NCBI RefSeq assembly: GCF_001500125.1
Contig: NZ_LQIV01000023.1
Coordinates: 1-64,000, forward strand
Length of the DNA: 64,000 nucleotides
Direction: 5' to 3'
From: Mycobacterium sp. IS-1742
GTDB taxonomy: Bacteria > Actinomycetota > Actinomycetes > Mycobacteriales > Mycobacteriaceae
The first letter of the stretch is position 1; each line of letters begins with the position of its first letter. Positions 29,537-38,175 of the stretch are shown in pieces. The notes under the pieces were generated by a model. The model saw only the letters and a list, made by a program, of their open reading frames with translations, was not told where the DNA came from and made no database searches. The position numbers were made by a program, and so were the translations under genes.

Positions 29537-29935
29537 ATGCCTACTCGTGTACTCGTCGCCAAACCCGGCCTCGACGGCCATGACCGGGGCGCCAAGATCG
29601 TCGCCCGCACGCTGCGGGACGCCGGATTCGAGGTCATCTACACCGGAATCCGCCAGCGCATCGAGGACATCGTGTCGATCGCGCTGCAGGAGGACGTGTC
29701 GCTGGTCGGACTGTCCATCCTCTCCGGCGCCCACCTGGCCCTGACCCGGCGCACCGTCGAGGCCCTGCGCGCGGCCGACGCCGGCGACATCGCCGTGGTG
29801 GTCGGCGGCACCATCCCGCAGGCCGATGTGCCGAAGCTGCTCGAAGCCGGTGCGGCTGCGGTGTTCCCGACCGGCACACCGCTGGAGACGCTGGTCACGG
29901 AGGTCCGCAAGCTGACCGGCGAGGTGACGCAGTGA
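29537..29935 (+). CDS. B12-binding small subunit of acyl-CoA mutase
   Basis: A 132-residue cobalamin-binding domain. The base-off motif D-x-H-x-x-G is Asp13-Gly-His15-Asp-Arg-Gly18 in KPGLDGHDRGAK, where His15 would coordinate cobalt in place of the dimethylbenzimidazole and Lys9 and Asp13 complete the usual triad. SLVGLSILSGAHL and VVVGGTIPQ are the other expected loops. It forms the holoenzyme with the large subunit just upstream. AAGGGGGG lies before the ATG. Confidence 0.94.
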   Translation: MPTRVLVAKPGLDGHDRGAKIVARTLRDAGFEVIYTGIRQRIEDIVSIALQEDVSLVGLSILSGAHLALTRRTVEALRAADAGDIAVVVGGTIPQADVPKLLEAGAAAVFPTGTPLETLVTEVRKLTGEVTQ

Positions 29936-29948
29936 GCGGGCGCTCGCT

Positions 29949-30002
29949 GAACGTGCGCCTGCCGCGAGTTTTCGGCCGAATTCTCGCGCTGACCGCACGT
30001 TC
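29949..30002. repeat. Intergenic hairpin between mutase and F420-type oxidoreductase genes
   Basis: GAACGTGCG (29949-29957) and CGCACGTTC (29994-30002) are perfect inverted repeats, and inside them CGAG and CTCG pair around a TTTTCGGCCGAATT core. The 54-base element fills the gap between the B12 subunit stop and the next ATG. It looks like a mobile-type mycobacterial intergenic palindrome and may set the ratio of upstream to downstream message. Confidence 0.7.
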
Positions 30003-30019
30003 GGCGGAGGAGGGCTGAC

Positions 30020-30976
30020 ATGAGACTCGGTGTGATGATCGGCGCCGAACGCGGCGACATGGCCCGCAAGGTCACCAAGCTGGTGTCCGACATCGAATGG
30101 GCGGAATCGGCGGGGATGGACACCGCCTGGATGCCACAGGTGCCCAACGACTTCGACTGCCTGACGATGGTCGCGCTGATGGCCGCGCACACCACCCGCA
30201 TCGAACTCGGCACCGCCGTGGTGCCCCTGCAGGCGCAGCATCCGATCGCGCTTGCGCGACAGGCGCTCTCGGTGCACGCCATGGCCGCCGGCCGGCTCGC
30301 ACTCGGGGTCGGCCCCTCGCACCACTGGATCGTGCGGGACATGCTCGGGCTGCCCTACGAGAAGCCCGCGGCCTACACCCGCGACTACCTCGAGGTGCTC
30401 AACTCGGCACTGGCCGGTCCCGGCGACGTCGACGTCGAGAACGACACCTTCACGGTGCACAATCCGACTGTGTTGTCGGCAGATCCACCCATGCCGGTGC
30501 TGGTGGCCGCCCTCGGTCCGGTGATGCTGCAGATCGCCGGGGAACTCGCCGACGGTACGGTGCTGTGGATGGCCGACGAGAAGGCGATCGGCGAGCACAT
30601 CGCGCCGAAGATCACCAAGGCCGCGGCCGACGCAGGCCGGCCCGCCCCGCGCATTGTCGCGGGCATCCCGGTATGCCTGTGCGCGAACTCCGAGATCGAC
30701 GCGGCCAAGGACCGGGCCAATCGCATCCTCGCCGAGGCCGAGACCTCGCCGAACTACCAGCGACTGCTCGACCGCGGCGACGCCCGCAATGTCGGCGATC
30801 TGTGTGCCGCGGGTGACGAGGAGTCCATCCTGGCCCGGTTCAAGCAGTTCGCCGACGCCGGTGTCACCGATCTGTCCGTGCGCCTGCTGCCGATCGGGGA
30901 GACCCGCGACGAGCTGATCGCCTCGAAGTACCGCACCCGTGAGGTGATCGCCGAGCTCGCGAAGCAGGTGCGGTGA
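30020..30976 (+). CDS. LLM-class F420-dependent oxidoreductase
   Basis: A 318-residue luciferase-like TIM barrel of the F420-dependent type (MRLGVMIGAERGDMARKV start, ARQALSVHAMAAGRLALGVGPSHHW in the middle). Such enzymes reduce or oxidise with coenzyme F420 rather than FMN. The substrate is unknown. It lies between the mutase and a CoA transferase and shares a GTGA overlap with the latter, so it should act in the same pathway. Confidence 0.85.
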   Translation: MRLGVMIGAERGDMARKVTKLVSDIEWAESAGMDTAWMPQVPNDFDCLTMVALMAAHTTRIELGTAVVPLQAQHPIALARQALSVHAMAAGRLALGVGPSHHWIVRDMLGLPYEKPAAYTRDYLEVLNSALAGPGDVDVENDTFTVHNPTVLSADPPMPVLVAALGPVMLQIAGELADGTVLWMADEKAIGEHIAPKITKAAADAGRPAPRIVAGIPVCLCANSEIDAAKDRANRILAEAETSPNYQRLLDRGDARNVGDLCAAGDEESILARFKQFADAGVTDLSVRLLPIGETRDELIASKYRTREVIAELAKQVR

Positions 30977-32019
30977 TCGCACCGCTGGCCGGTATCCGCA
31001 TCCTCGAGGTCGGCGTGATGCTCGCCGGCCCGTACGCGACGATGATGCTCGCCGACCTCGGTGCCGAGGTGACGAAGGTCGAGCCGCCCGGCGGCGAGAT
31101 CTCGCGTCAGGTCGGCGACAGCTACTTCGCCAGCCTCAACCGCAACAAGAACAGCGTCTGTCTGGACCTGCAGTCCGCGGAGGGGCAGCGACGGCTCGGC
31201 GAGCTGGTCGCGGAATCCCATGCGTTGCTGGTGAACATGAAACCGTCGGTGATCCGCCGGCTCGGCCTCACCTATGAGAACCTGCGGCGCTTCAACGAGA
31301 AGATCGTGTGCGTGGCGTTGACGGGATTCGGGTTGGACGGCGGGGACGATCCGGCGTTCGACTACGTGATCCAGGCGGCCACCGGGGTGGCGGCGATGAC
31401 CGGCGATCCCGACGGACCGCCGACGCTGCCGGGCTACTCGTCGGCCGACAACTCGACCGGGCTGACCGCCGCCCTCGGCCTGCTTGCGATGATCGTCTCC
31501 GGGCGGGGCGGACAGGTGGACGTGTCGCTGCGCGACGTGATGCTCTCGCAGCTGAACTACCGTGCGTCGGCGTACCTCAACGACGGGGTGGAACCGCGCC
31601 GCCATCCCAACGGTGCGCACTCGTTCTACGTTCCGGCGCAACTGTTTCCGACCGCCGACGGCTACCTGGCGTTGTTCGTCACCCACGACGGGTTCTGGCG
31701 GCTGTTCGCCGACGAGGCCGGTATCGAGGGATTCCCCACCATGGCCGAGCGGGCCGCGCGGCGCGACGAGGTGCTCGCCCTCGTGACCGGGGCGCTGGCC
31801 CGCGACACCGCCAAGGGGTGGGAGGCGCGGCTGCGCCCGCTGGGCATCCCGGCCGCGGCCGTGCGCGGATTGCCCGACGCGCTGGCGGAGACGCCGGAGG
31901 CGCTGGTGACCGCAGGCGAGTTCCGCTTGGTCGGCAGTCCGATCCGCATCGCCGGGTATCAGCCCGACTACCGTCCGCCGCCGCCACGTCCGGAGGCGGC
32001 CACCGGTCAGTCGTCGTAG
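30973..32019 (+). CDS. Class III CoA transferase (CaiB/BaiF)
   Basis: A 348-residue CoA transferase. Opening LAGIRILEVGVMLAGPYATMMLADLGAEVTKVEPP and the catalytic Asp159 in GYSSADNSTG (the Asp that forms the acyl-anhydride in this family) are present. It moves CoA between acids, probably activating a pathway acid at the expense of another CoA ester. The GTG overlaps the preceding stop. Its 3' end overlaps the ferredoxin gene on the other strand by 13 bases. Confidence 0.9.
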   Translation: MIAPLAGIRILEVGVMLAGPYATMMLADLGAEVTKVEPPGGEISRQVGDSYFASLNRNKNSVCLDLQSAEGQRRLGELVAESHALLVNMKPSVIRRLGLTYENLRRFNEKIVCVALTGFGLDGGDDPAFDYVIQAATGVAAMTGDPDGPPTLPGYSSADNSTGLTAALGLLAMIVSGRGGQVDVSLRDVMLSQLNYRASAYLNDGVEPRRHPNGAHSFYVPAQLFPTADGYLALFVTHDGFWRLFADEAGIEGFPTMAERAARRDEVLALVTGALARDTAKGWEARLRPLGIPAAAVRGLPDALAETPEALVTAGEFRLVGSPIRIAGYQPDYRPPPPRPEAATGQSS

Positions 32020-32324
32020 GTGACCGCGACTCGGGCGGTGTCCGGGACCGCCTGGCAGGTCAGCACATATCCGTCGGCCACCTCGTCGTCGTCCAGCGCG
32101 TCGTTGACCCGCATGGTGGCGGTGCCCTCGGTGAGCTTGGCGATGCAGGTCCCACAATTGCCCGCCTCGCAGGAGAACGGCGGCGCCATCCCCGCCCGGC
32201 GGGCGCTCTCCAGCAGCGTCTCCCCGGGCACCTGGGCCACGGACAGCGTCTTGCGGTCGAGCACGATGGTGACCTCGGCACCGGCCCCGCCGGCGGGCGC
32301 CGCGGGCATCGGTTCGGCCGTCAT
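32007..32324 (-). CDS. Plant-type 2Fe-2S ferredoxin
   Basis: A 105-residue ferredoxin. The cluster cysteines are visible in FSCEAGNCGTCIAK and VLTCQAVP (C-x4-C-x2-C and a distant C). The fold is that of the electron-donor domains of oxygenases, standing alone here. No reductase gene is next to it. It reads away from the ligase at 32431 across a promoter with an operator-like palindrome, so it is likely induced with the beta-oxidation genes. Confidence 0.9.
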   Translation of the reverse strand: MTAEPMPAAPAGGAGAEVTIVLDRKTLSVAQVPGETLLESARRAGMAPPFSCEAGNCGTCIAKLTEGTATMRVNDALDDDEVADGYVLTCQAVPDTARVAVTYDD

Positions 32325-32356
32325 ATGACTCCTTGAGCATGGTGATTCTGATATAT

Positions 32357-32373
32357 GGAGAACTCTATTCTCC
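32357..32373. promoter_or_regulatory. TetR-type palindrome in the ferredoxin/ligase divergent promoter
   Basis: GGAGAACTCTATTCTCC has perfect 6-bp arms GGAGAA and TTCTCC with a 5-base spacer. A further TTCTCA half-site lies at 32389-32394. It has the same outer design as the site at 38135-38149. It lies 33 bases before the ferredoxin start and 58 before the ligase start, so it could control both. Confidence 0.6.
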
Positions 32374-32430
32374 CGAAATGATAGGCTGTTCTCAAGTGGA
32401 GATTACTTCGTTCAGGAGGGTCCGGCGGCG

Positions 32431-33852
32431 GTGAGCGATGGCCGACACGTGACGGACTCTGCCGCACTCGCATTCGGGGATCGCGAATACTCCCTGGCTG
32501 AGCTCGACGCCCTGGCCAGCGGTATGGCGACCGCCCTGGAGCAGCGCGGTGTCCGCGCGGGCGACCGGGTGGCCATGATGTCGTCGAACCGGCCGGAGTT
32601 CGTTGCCGCACTGCGCGGGATCTGGAACCTGGGCGCCGCCGCGGTCCTGATCAGCCCCGCGTGGAAGCGCGCGGAGGTCGCGCACGCCCTGGAGCTGACG
32701 CGCCCCAGCCACGCGGTCGGTGACCATCCGGTGCTGGCCGAGCAGATGCCCATGCTGCACCTCGACGAACCGATCACGCCGGGGTGCCGCGAGTTCGACG
32801 ACGTCGCACCGGACTCCGATGCGCTGTTCGTGTTCAGCTCCGGCACGACCGGTATGCCCAAGGCGGTCCGGCACACGCACCGGGCGTTCGCCGTCGCGGT
32901 CCGGCACTGGCGCGACGCCCTGGAACTGTCCTCGTCCGACCGGATGCAGATCATGACGCCGCCGTCGCACATCCTCGGTCTGCTCAACATCGTCATGGCG
33001 CTGGAGACGGGCACCTGGATCCGGCTGCACCCGCGCTTCGACATCGACACGATGCTGCACCACATCGAGTCCGACCGGATCACCGTCGAGATGGCCGTCG
33101 CGCCCATCGCGCTGGCGCTGGCCGCGCACCCGAAGCTGGAGAGCTACGACCTGTCGTCGCTGCGTTACATCATGTGGTGTGCCACCCCGGTCACCAAGAG
33201 CGTCGCCGACGACGTCACCCGCCGCACCGGAGTCGAGTGGGTGGCCGCCTATGGCACCACCGAATTGCCGGTCATCGCAGCCAATCCCATCACCGGTGCG
33301 CGCCTGGACACGGTCGGGAGGCCGGTGCCCGGGGTCCGGGTGCGCGTCGTGTCGCTCGAGGACGGGACGCCACTGGGCCCGGACCAGGTCGGGGAGATCC
33401 AGGTGCGGTCGGATTCGGTCATGGCCGGCTATCTGCCGCGGGAGGCGACGGCGGCGGCGTTCGCCGACGGCTGGTACCGCACCGGTGACGTCGGACGCCT
33501 CGACGCCGATGGCTGGCTGCGCATCACCGACCGCTCCAAGGAGATGATCAAGGTTCGGGGTTTCCAGGTGGCGCCTGCCGAGGTCGAAGCGGTGCTGCAC
33601 GGCCATCCCGCGGTGGAGGACTGCGCGGTGTTCGGTGAGCCCCACCCGACCGACGGCGAGGCCGTCGTGGCCGCGGTCACCACGAACAGCGGCGTGTCCG
33701 CCGACGAGTTGACCGAACTCGTCGCCGGGACGCTCGCGTCGTACAAGCGACCGAGCCGGGTGGTGTTCGTCGCGGCGATTCCGCGACTACCGTCCGGGAA
33801 GGTCCTGCGCCGAGTGTTGAAGGAGCAGCATGGACGTACGTCTGACGTCTGA
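32431..33852 (+). CDS. Acyl-CoA synthetase (AMP-forming ligase)
   Basis: A 473-residue ANL-family ligase. Motifs: VFSSGTTGMPKAVRHTH (phosphate loop), AAYGTTELP, GWYRTGDVGRLDADGWLRITDRSKEMIKVRGFQVAP (hinge) and the lysine in LPSGKVLRRVL. It turns a carboxylic acid into its CoA ester. GTG 32431 has AGGAGGG upstream. It leads an operon with two acyl-CoA dehydrogenases and a hydratase. Its last 23 bases overlap the next gene. Confidence 0.92.
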   Translation: MSDGRHVTDSAALAFGDREYSLAELDALASGMATALEQRGVRAGDRVAMMSSNRPEFVAALRGIWNLGAAAVLISPAWKRAEVAHALELTRPSHAVGDHPVLAEQMPMLHLDEPITPGCREFDDVAPDSDALFVFSSGTTGMPKAVRHTHRAFAVAVRHWRDALELSSSDRMQIMTPPSHILGLLNIVMALETGTWIRLHPRFDIDTMLHHIESDRITVEMAVAPIALALAAHPKLESYDLSSLRYIMWCATPVTKSVADDVTRRTGVEWVAAYGTTELPVIAANPITGARLDTVGRPVPGVRVRVVSLEDGTPLGPDQVGEIQVRSDSVMAGYLPREATAAAFADGWYRTGDVGRLDADGWLRITDRSKEMIKVRGFQVAPAEVEAVLHGHPAVEDCAVFGEPHPTDGEAVVAAVTTNSGVSADELTELVAGTLASYKRPSRVVFVAAIPRLPSGKVLRRVLKEQHGRTSDV

Positions 33853-34645
33853 ACAACAGCAATTGCGTGACGCCGCAGCCGAAGTGGCGGCCGAACTCGG
33901 CCCCGGTTCGGTGGCCGACCTCGAAGACCAGGCGCGGGTCGGGAGGCTCGAGAAGGCGGTCGACGCCACCGGGTTCCGCACCCTGCGGTCCGACGGCGCC
34001 TCGGCGGTGGAGGTCGCGATCGTGGCGGAGGAGTTCGGCCGCGGGCTGGTCGACGTGCCGTTCCTGGGTCCGGTGCTCGCCGACGATCTGCAGCGCAGGC
34101 TCGGTCGTGCGATCTCGGCCGCAGCGGCCGCCACGCCATCGGTCGACCTCACCGGAAGCCTTGTCGGAGCGGTCGAGTCGCCGGTCGAGCTCGCGGAGCT
34201 GTCCGACGAGGATTCGGGACGCTGGTACGCACTCGCACTGGCCGCGACGACCGGCGACCTGGTCGGCGCGGCGCGCGGAACCCATTCGTTGGCCACCGAA
34301 TACGCCAAAGTGCGCGAGCAGTACGGATCGGCGATCGGCTCGTACCAGGCGGTCGCGCACCTGCTCGCCGAGGGCCTGGCCCTGATCGAGGGTTCGATCA
34401 GTGTCGCCCGGCACGCGGCCTGGGCCGTCGACGAACTACCGGTCCGCGAGGCGATCGAGGCGGCCCGGATCGCCAAGATCTACTGCGCGCGGGCGGCGAT
34501 GACCGTGTGTGAAACGTCGATTCAGGTGCACGGCGGCATCGGTAACACGTGGGAATGCCTGGCGCACGTCTACCTGCGCCGGGTGCTCGCCGCCACCGAG
34601 ATGTGGCCTGCGAAGCTGGAGGAGTTGACCATTGGACTTTCGTGA
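33830..34645 (+). CDS. Acyl-CoA dehydrogenase-like subunit, short
   Basis: A 271-residue acyl-CoA dehydrogenase relative, roughly a hundred residues shorter than usual. The N-terminal helices and the C-terminal bundle (EYAKVREQYGSAIGSYQAVAH and QVHGGIGNTWECLAHVYLRR) are present, while the middle beta-domain is much reduced. Such short members pair with a full-size partner in the alpha2-beta2 dehydrogenases known from steroid side-chain catabolism in mycobacteria (FadE28/FadE29 type). The partner here is the next gene, overlapping by 14 bases. Alone it probably cannot hold FAD. Confidence 0.85.
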   Translation: MDVRLTSEQQQLRDAAAEVAAELGPGSVADLEDQARVGRLEKAVDATGFRTLRSDGASAVEVAIVAEEFGRGLVDVPFLGPVLADDLQRRLGRAISAAAAATPSVDLTGSLVGAVESPVELAELSDEDSGRWYALALAATTGDLVGAARGTHSLATEYAKVREQYGSAIGSYQAVAHLLAEGLALIEGSISVARHAAWAVDELPVREAIEAARIAKIYCARAAMTVCETSIQVHGGIGNTWECLAHVYLRRVLAATEMWPAKLEELTIGLS

Positions 34646-35723
34646 TTCCCCCGAGGAAGCCGCCTTCCGGGATCGGTTGCGCGCGTGGCTGACCGAACAG
34701 AAGGGCAAGTTCCCCACCTCCGGTGACGCGTACTGGGCCAAGGCCGGCGAGTGGCACCAGGCACTGTTCCAGGCGGGCTTCTTCGGCACCTCCTGGCCGA
34801 AGGCGTACGGCGGACAGGATCTGCCGCCGGTGTACGACGTGATCGTCGACGAGGAGATCGCCAAGGCCGGTGCGCCGGCGCGGCCGAGTCTCGGCTACCT
34901 CGTCGTCGGCCTCAGCCACCACGGCAGCGAGGAACTGCGACAGCGCTTCCTGCCCGGCATGATCAACGGCACCGAGCGGTGGTGCCAGGGCTTCTCCGAG
35001 CCCGGCGCGGGATCGGATCTGGCGTCCTTGACGACCACCGCGGTCCGTGACGGCGACGAGTACCTCATCCATGGACACAAGATCTGGACCAGCTACTCCG
35101 ATGTCGCCGACTGGTGTCTGGTGCTGGCCCGCACGGAGAAGGACGTGCCCAAACACAAAGGCATCTCGGCGTTCATCGTCACCATGCACCAGCCGGGGAT
35201 CGAGCAGCGGCCGCTGCAGATGATCAGCGGTGTGACCAAGGAGTTCGGCCAGGTCAGTTTCGACGGCGCTCGGGTTCCCGCCGAGAACATGGTCGGCGCA
35301 CCGGGGGAGGGTTGGAAGCTGGCGATGACGGTCGTCAGCCACGAACGTGAGCCGTCGACGCTCGGGTTCTCCGCCCGATACGGAAAGACCGTGCGCCAGA
35401 TGGCATCTCGGGTTGACGGTGCACCGAACGAGGAACTCCTGTGGGCGTGGGTGCAGACCGAGATGTTGCGACTGCACGTGCGACGGCGGTTGTCCGAACA
35501 GCTGGACGGCATCACCCACGGGCCGCAGGGATCGCTCGACAAGTTGCTGATGACCTGGACCGAGCAGTCCGTCGGTCACGCCGCGCTCAAGACCGTCGGC
35601 ACGTCGGACGAGGAACTCTTCGGCGCGTACATGTACAGCAGGGCCCAGAGCGTGATGGGTGGTACGTCGCAGATCCAGAAGAACATCATCGCTCAACGCA
35701 TCCTCGGATTGGGGACGCGATGA
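34632..35723 (+). CDS. Acyl-CoA dehydrogenase subunit, full-size partner
   Basis: A 363-residue acyl-CoA dehydrogenase. FAD and substrate contacts are suggested by WCQGFSEPGAGSDLASL, HGHKIWTSYSDVADWC and the end AQSVMGGTSQIQKNIIAQRILGL. At the usual MCAD glutamate position it has Gly (VMGGTSQ), as in steroid-type heteromeric dehydrogenases, where the base sits elsewhere. The TTG at 34632 is the best start: GGAGGAG lies seven bases before it and the previous gene overlaps. Confidence 0.9.
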   Translation: MDFRDSPEEAAFRDRLRAWLTEQKGKFPTSGDAYWAKAGEWHQALFQAGFFGTSWPKAYGGQDLPPVYDVIVDEEIAKAGAPARPSLGYLVVGLSHHGSEELRQRFLPGMINGTERWCQGFSEPGAGSDLASLTTTAVRDGDEYLIHGHKIWTSYSDVADWCLVLARTEKDVPKHKGISAFIVTMHQPGIEQRPLQMISGVTKEFGQVSFDGARVPAENMVGAPGEGWKLAMTVVSHEREPSTLGFSARYGKTVRQMASRVDGAPNEELLWAWVQTEMLRLHVRRRLSEQLDGITHGPQGSLDKLLMTWTEQSVGHAALKTVGTSDEELFGAYMYSRAQSVMGGTSQIQKNIIAQRILGLGTR

Positions 35724-35753
35724 GCGCTCGCGCGAAGAGCAGAGGAGTGACGT

Positions 35754-36521
35754 ATGTACGACATGCCTGACGAGATCCAGGTCACCGCGGACGGTCCGCT
35801 GCGGATCATCACGCTCAACCGCCCGGATGCCCTCAACGCCGTCAACGACGATCTGCACTGCGGTCTGGCGCAATTGTGGCCGCGTCTCAACGAGGATCTC
35901 GACGCCCGGGCGGCAGTGATCACCGGTGCGGGACGGGCGTTCTCGGCCGGTGGCGACTTCGCCTACCTCGAGGAGTTGGCCGGGGATGCGCAGCTGCGGC
36001 GCAAGACCATCCTGCACGGCCGGGAGATCGTGCTGGGCATGTGCCGGACCCGGATCCCGGTGGTGGCCGCGGTGAACGGGCCGGCCGTCGGCCTGGGCTG
36101 CAGCCTGGTCGCGCTCAGCGACATCGTCTACATGGCGCCCACGGCGTACTTCGCCGATCCGCACGTCCAGGTGGGTCTGGTCGCGGCCGACGGCGGTCCG
36201 CTGACGTGGCCGCTGCACATCAGCCTGCTGCTGGCGAAGGAATTCGCCATGACGGGGACGCGCATCCCGGCGCAGCGCGCGGCCGAGCTGGGCCTGGCCA
36301 ACCACATCGTCGAGGATCCGCTCGCCGAGGCGATCGCCTGTGCCGAGAAGATGATGCAGATGCCGCGCCAGGCGCTGGAGGCGACGAAGCGGTTGCTCAA
36401 CATCCACCTCGAACGGGCCGTGCTCGCGAGCCTCGACTACGCCAACACCGCAGAGGAGCAGTCGTTCCTCACCGAGGACTTCCGCACCATCGTCGCGAAG
36501 CTGAACGCCAAGAAGAACTGA
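35754..36521 (+). CDS. Enoyl-CoA hydratase/isomerase
   Basis: A 255-residue crotonase-fold protein: ITLNRPDALNAVND, the first oxyanion segment GAGRAFSAGGDFAYL and the second VAAVNGPAVGLGCSLVALSDIV. The position of the second catalytic Glu is occupied by Asp (YFADPHVQVGL), so hydratase versus isomerase activity is open. AGAGGAG precedes the ATG. It ends the ligase operon and converges with an SDR gene, with a long hairpin between. Confidence 0.9.
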   Translation: MYDMPDEIQVTADGPLRIITLNRPDALNAVNDDLHCGLAQLWPRLNEDLDARAAVITGAGRAFSAGGDFAYLEELAGDAQLRRKTILHGREIVLGMCRTRIPVVAAVNGPAVGLGCSLVALSDIVYMAPTAYFADPHVQVGLVAADGGPLTWPLHISLLLAKEFAMTGTRIPAQRAAELGLANHIVEDPLAEAIACAEKMMQMPRQALEATKRLLNIHLERAVLASLDYANTAEEQSFLTEDFRTIVAKLNAKKN

Positions 36522-36530
36522 GAATCTGAG

Positions 36531-36589
36531 TCGACTCTGCGCCCAGGGCGGTCGCTACTCGAACTTCTCCGCCCTGGACGCAGACTCGA
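36531..36589. terminator. Long hairpin between convergent hydratase and SDR genes
   Basis: Arms at 36531-36551 and 36569-36589 pair at 19 of 21 positions, and CTGAG/CTCAG just outside can extend the stem. The element occupies the 71 bases between two stop codons facing each other, so it may end transcription from both sides. No T-run is present. Its regular shape also fits a repeated intergenic palindrome. Confidence 0.65.
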
Positions 36590-36592
36590 CGC

Positions 36593-37336
36593 TCAGTGCG
36601 CCATCTCTTCGGAGCGCTGGATCGTTCCGGTGATACCGCCGGCATCCTGGGACGCCAGCAGTACCGCCGCGCGGGCCATCGCCTCCGGAGGTTCGACCAT
36701 CTCCGGCGGGATCTCCATCCCGGCGCCGCCGGCCTGCCAGCCCTCGGTGAGGACGACGCGCGAGGGGCTCAGGCAGTTGACCGCGATGTTGTCGGCCCGC
36801 AGGTCCGCCGCCAGGCCGAGATAGAGCCGTTCGGCGGCGGCCTTGGACACCCAGTACGCGTTCGCGCCCTGATCGACCATCGTCACGCCGGTGGTCGTCA
36901 CCGCGATCAGCGACCCGCCGCCGCGGGCCCGCACGTGTGGGATCACCGCCCTGGTCACCAGGAAGACCCCGGTGAGGTTGACATCGAGACACCGCTGCCA
37001 CCGCTTCAACGGCGTCGACTCGATGGGTCCGAGCCACAGCACCCCGGCGTTGGCGACCAGGACGTCGATACCGCCGAACGCCGAAACGGTCTCGGCCACC
37101 GCGGCTTCCACCGACGACTCGTCGGTGACGTCGCAGGCCACCGGGAGCGCGCGACCGCCGGAGGCGGTGATGGCGTCGGCCACCGATCCGATGGTGCCCG
37201 GCAGCCTGCCCGGCTGCTCGGACCGCGCGGCGACCGCGACGGCGGCCCCCTCGGCGGCAAGGGCTTTCGCGACTGTCGCACCGATGCCGCGGCTGGCACC
37301 GGCGACGAAGGCCACGCGGCCCTCCAGCGAGTTCAC
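36593..37336 (-). CDS. Short-chain dehydrogenase/reductase
   Basis: A 247-residue classical SDR with AGASRGIGATVAKAL, VANAG and the active-site YWVSKAAAERL. It has the HSDL2-like insertion around RSEQPGRLPGT, as in the SDR at 26873, so the two may act on related substrates. The GTG overlaps the stop of the upstream SDR gene (GTGA), giving a two-gene minus-strand operon opposite the thiolase. Confidence 0.87.
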   Translation of the reverse strand: MNSLEGRVAFVAGASRGIGATVAKALAAEGAAVAVAARSEQPGRLPGTIGSVADAITASGGRALPVACDVTDESSVEAAVAETVSAFGGIDVLVANAGVLWLGPIESTPLKRWQRCLDVNLTGVFLVTRAVIPHVRARGGGSLIAVTTTGVTMVDQGANAYWVSKAAAERLYLGLAADLRADNIAVNCLSPSRVVLTEGWQAGGAGMEIPPEMVEPPEAMARAAVLLASQDAGGITGTIQRSEEMAH

Positions 37337-38097
37337 TTGGGCGGGAACCGCAACGCTCCGTCGAGTCGGATGATCTCGCCGTTGAGGTAGTCGTTCTCGA
37401 TGATGCTCTGCGCCAGTTGCGCGTACTCCGTCGAGCGGCCCATGCGCTTGGGGAACGGCACCTGGGGAGCCCAGTACTGCTCGAGCTGGTCGGCGGCCTT
37501 CCCGTAGGCGGGGGTGTTGATGGTGCCGGGCGCGATCGTGCAGACCCGGATGCCCAACGGTGACAGGTCGCGGGCGGCCACCAGCGTCATCCCGAGCACC
37601 CCACCCTTGGCCGCCGAGTAGGGCAGCTGGCCGATCTGCCCCTCGTAACCGGCGATCGAGGCGGTGTTGACGATCACGCCGCGGCCACCCTCGTCCAGCG
37701 GCTCCGACTTCGCGATCGCCGCCGCACTCAGGCGCATCACGTTGAACACCGCGGTGAGGTAGAACTCGATGGTCTTCTTGAACCCGTCGAGGTCGAGCGG
37801 CGAGCCGTCCTTGCCGATCAGCCGGCCGCCGCTGGCGGGCCCACCGTGGGTGTCGACCGAGATGCGCAGCGGGCCGAGCGCTTCGGCTTCGGCGATCGCG
37901 GCGTTCACCGACTCCTCGGACGTCGCGTCGGTGCGCACGTACCGCACCCCGAGTTCCTTCTCGAGCGCCTCGCCCTTCTCGTCGGCGAGGTCGGCGACGA
38001 CCACCTTGGCGCCGGCGCCCTGCAGTCGGCGCACCGTCGCCTCACCCAGTCCGCCTGCGCCCCCGACGACGATCGCTGAGCTACCGGCAATCTGCAT
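37333..38097 (-). CDS. 3-hydroxyacyl-CoA dehydrogenase type II-like SDR
   Basis: A 254-residue SDR resembling type II 3-hydroxyacyl-CoA dehydrogenase (HSD17B10-like): VVGGAGGLGEATVRRL cofactor loop, ASIAGYEGQIGQLPYSAAKGG with the Tyr and Lys, and APGTINTPAY. It should oxidise a 3-hydroxyacyl-CoA, fitting between the hydratase and the thiolase. AAGGAG precedes the ATG. It reads away from the thiolase gene across a promoter holding a perfect palindrome. Confidence 0.9.
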   Translation of the reverse strand: MQIAGSSAIVVGGAGGLGEATVRRLQGAGAKVVVADLADEKGEALEKELGVRYVRTDATSEESVNAAIAEAEALGPLRISVDTHGGPASGGRLIGKDGSPLDLDGFKKTIEFYLTAVFNVMRLSAAAIAKSEPLDEGGRGVIVNTASIAGYEGQIGQLPYSAAKGGVLGMTLVAARDLSPLGIRVCTIAPGTINTPAYGKAADQLEQYWAPQVPFPKRMGRSTEYAQLAQSIIENDYLNGEIIRLDGALRFPPK

Positions 38098-38134
38098 GCG
38101 CTTCTCCTTCTTGCGACTATGACTCTCTTCTTGA

Positions 38135-38149
38135 GAGAATATTATTCTC
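38135..38149. promoter_or_regulatory. Perfect TetR-type palindrome in the SDR/thiolase divergent promoter
   Basis: GAGAATATTATTCTC is symmetrical at every position except the central base. It lies 37 bases from the SDR start and 26 from the thiolase start, where one bound dimer could block both promoters. The same half-site occurs at 32357-32373 and in the 43-nt repeats at 27754 and 27902. Confidence 0.65.
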
Positions 38150-38175
38150 ATCCGACGCGGAAACGGAGTCAATCC

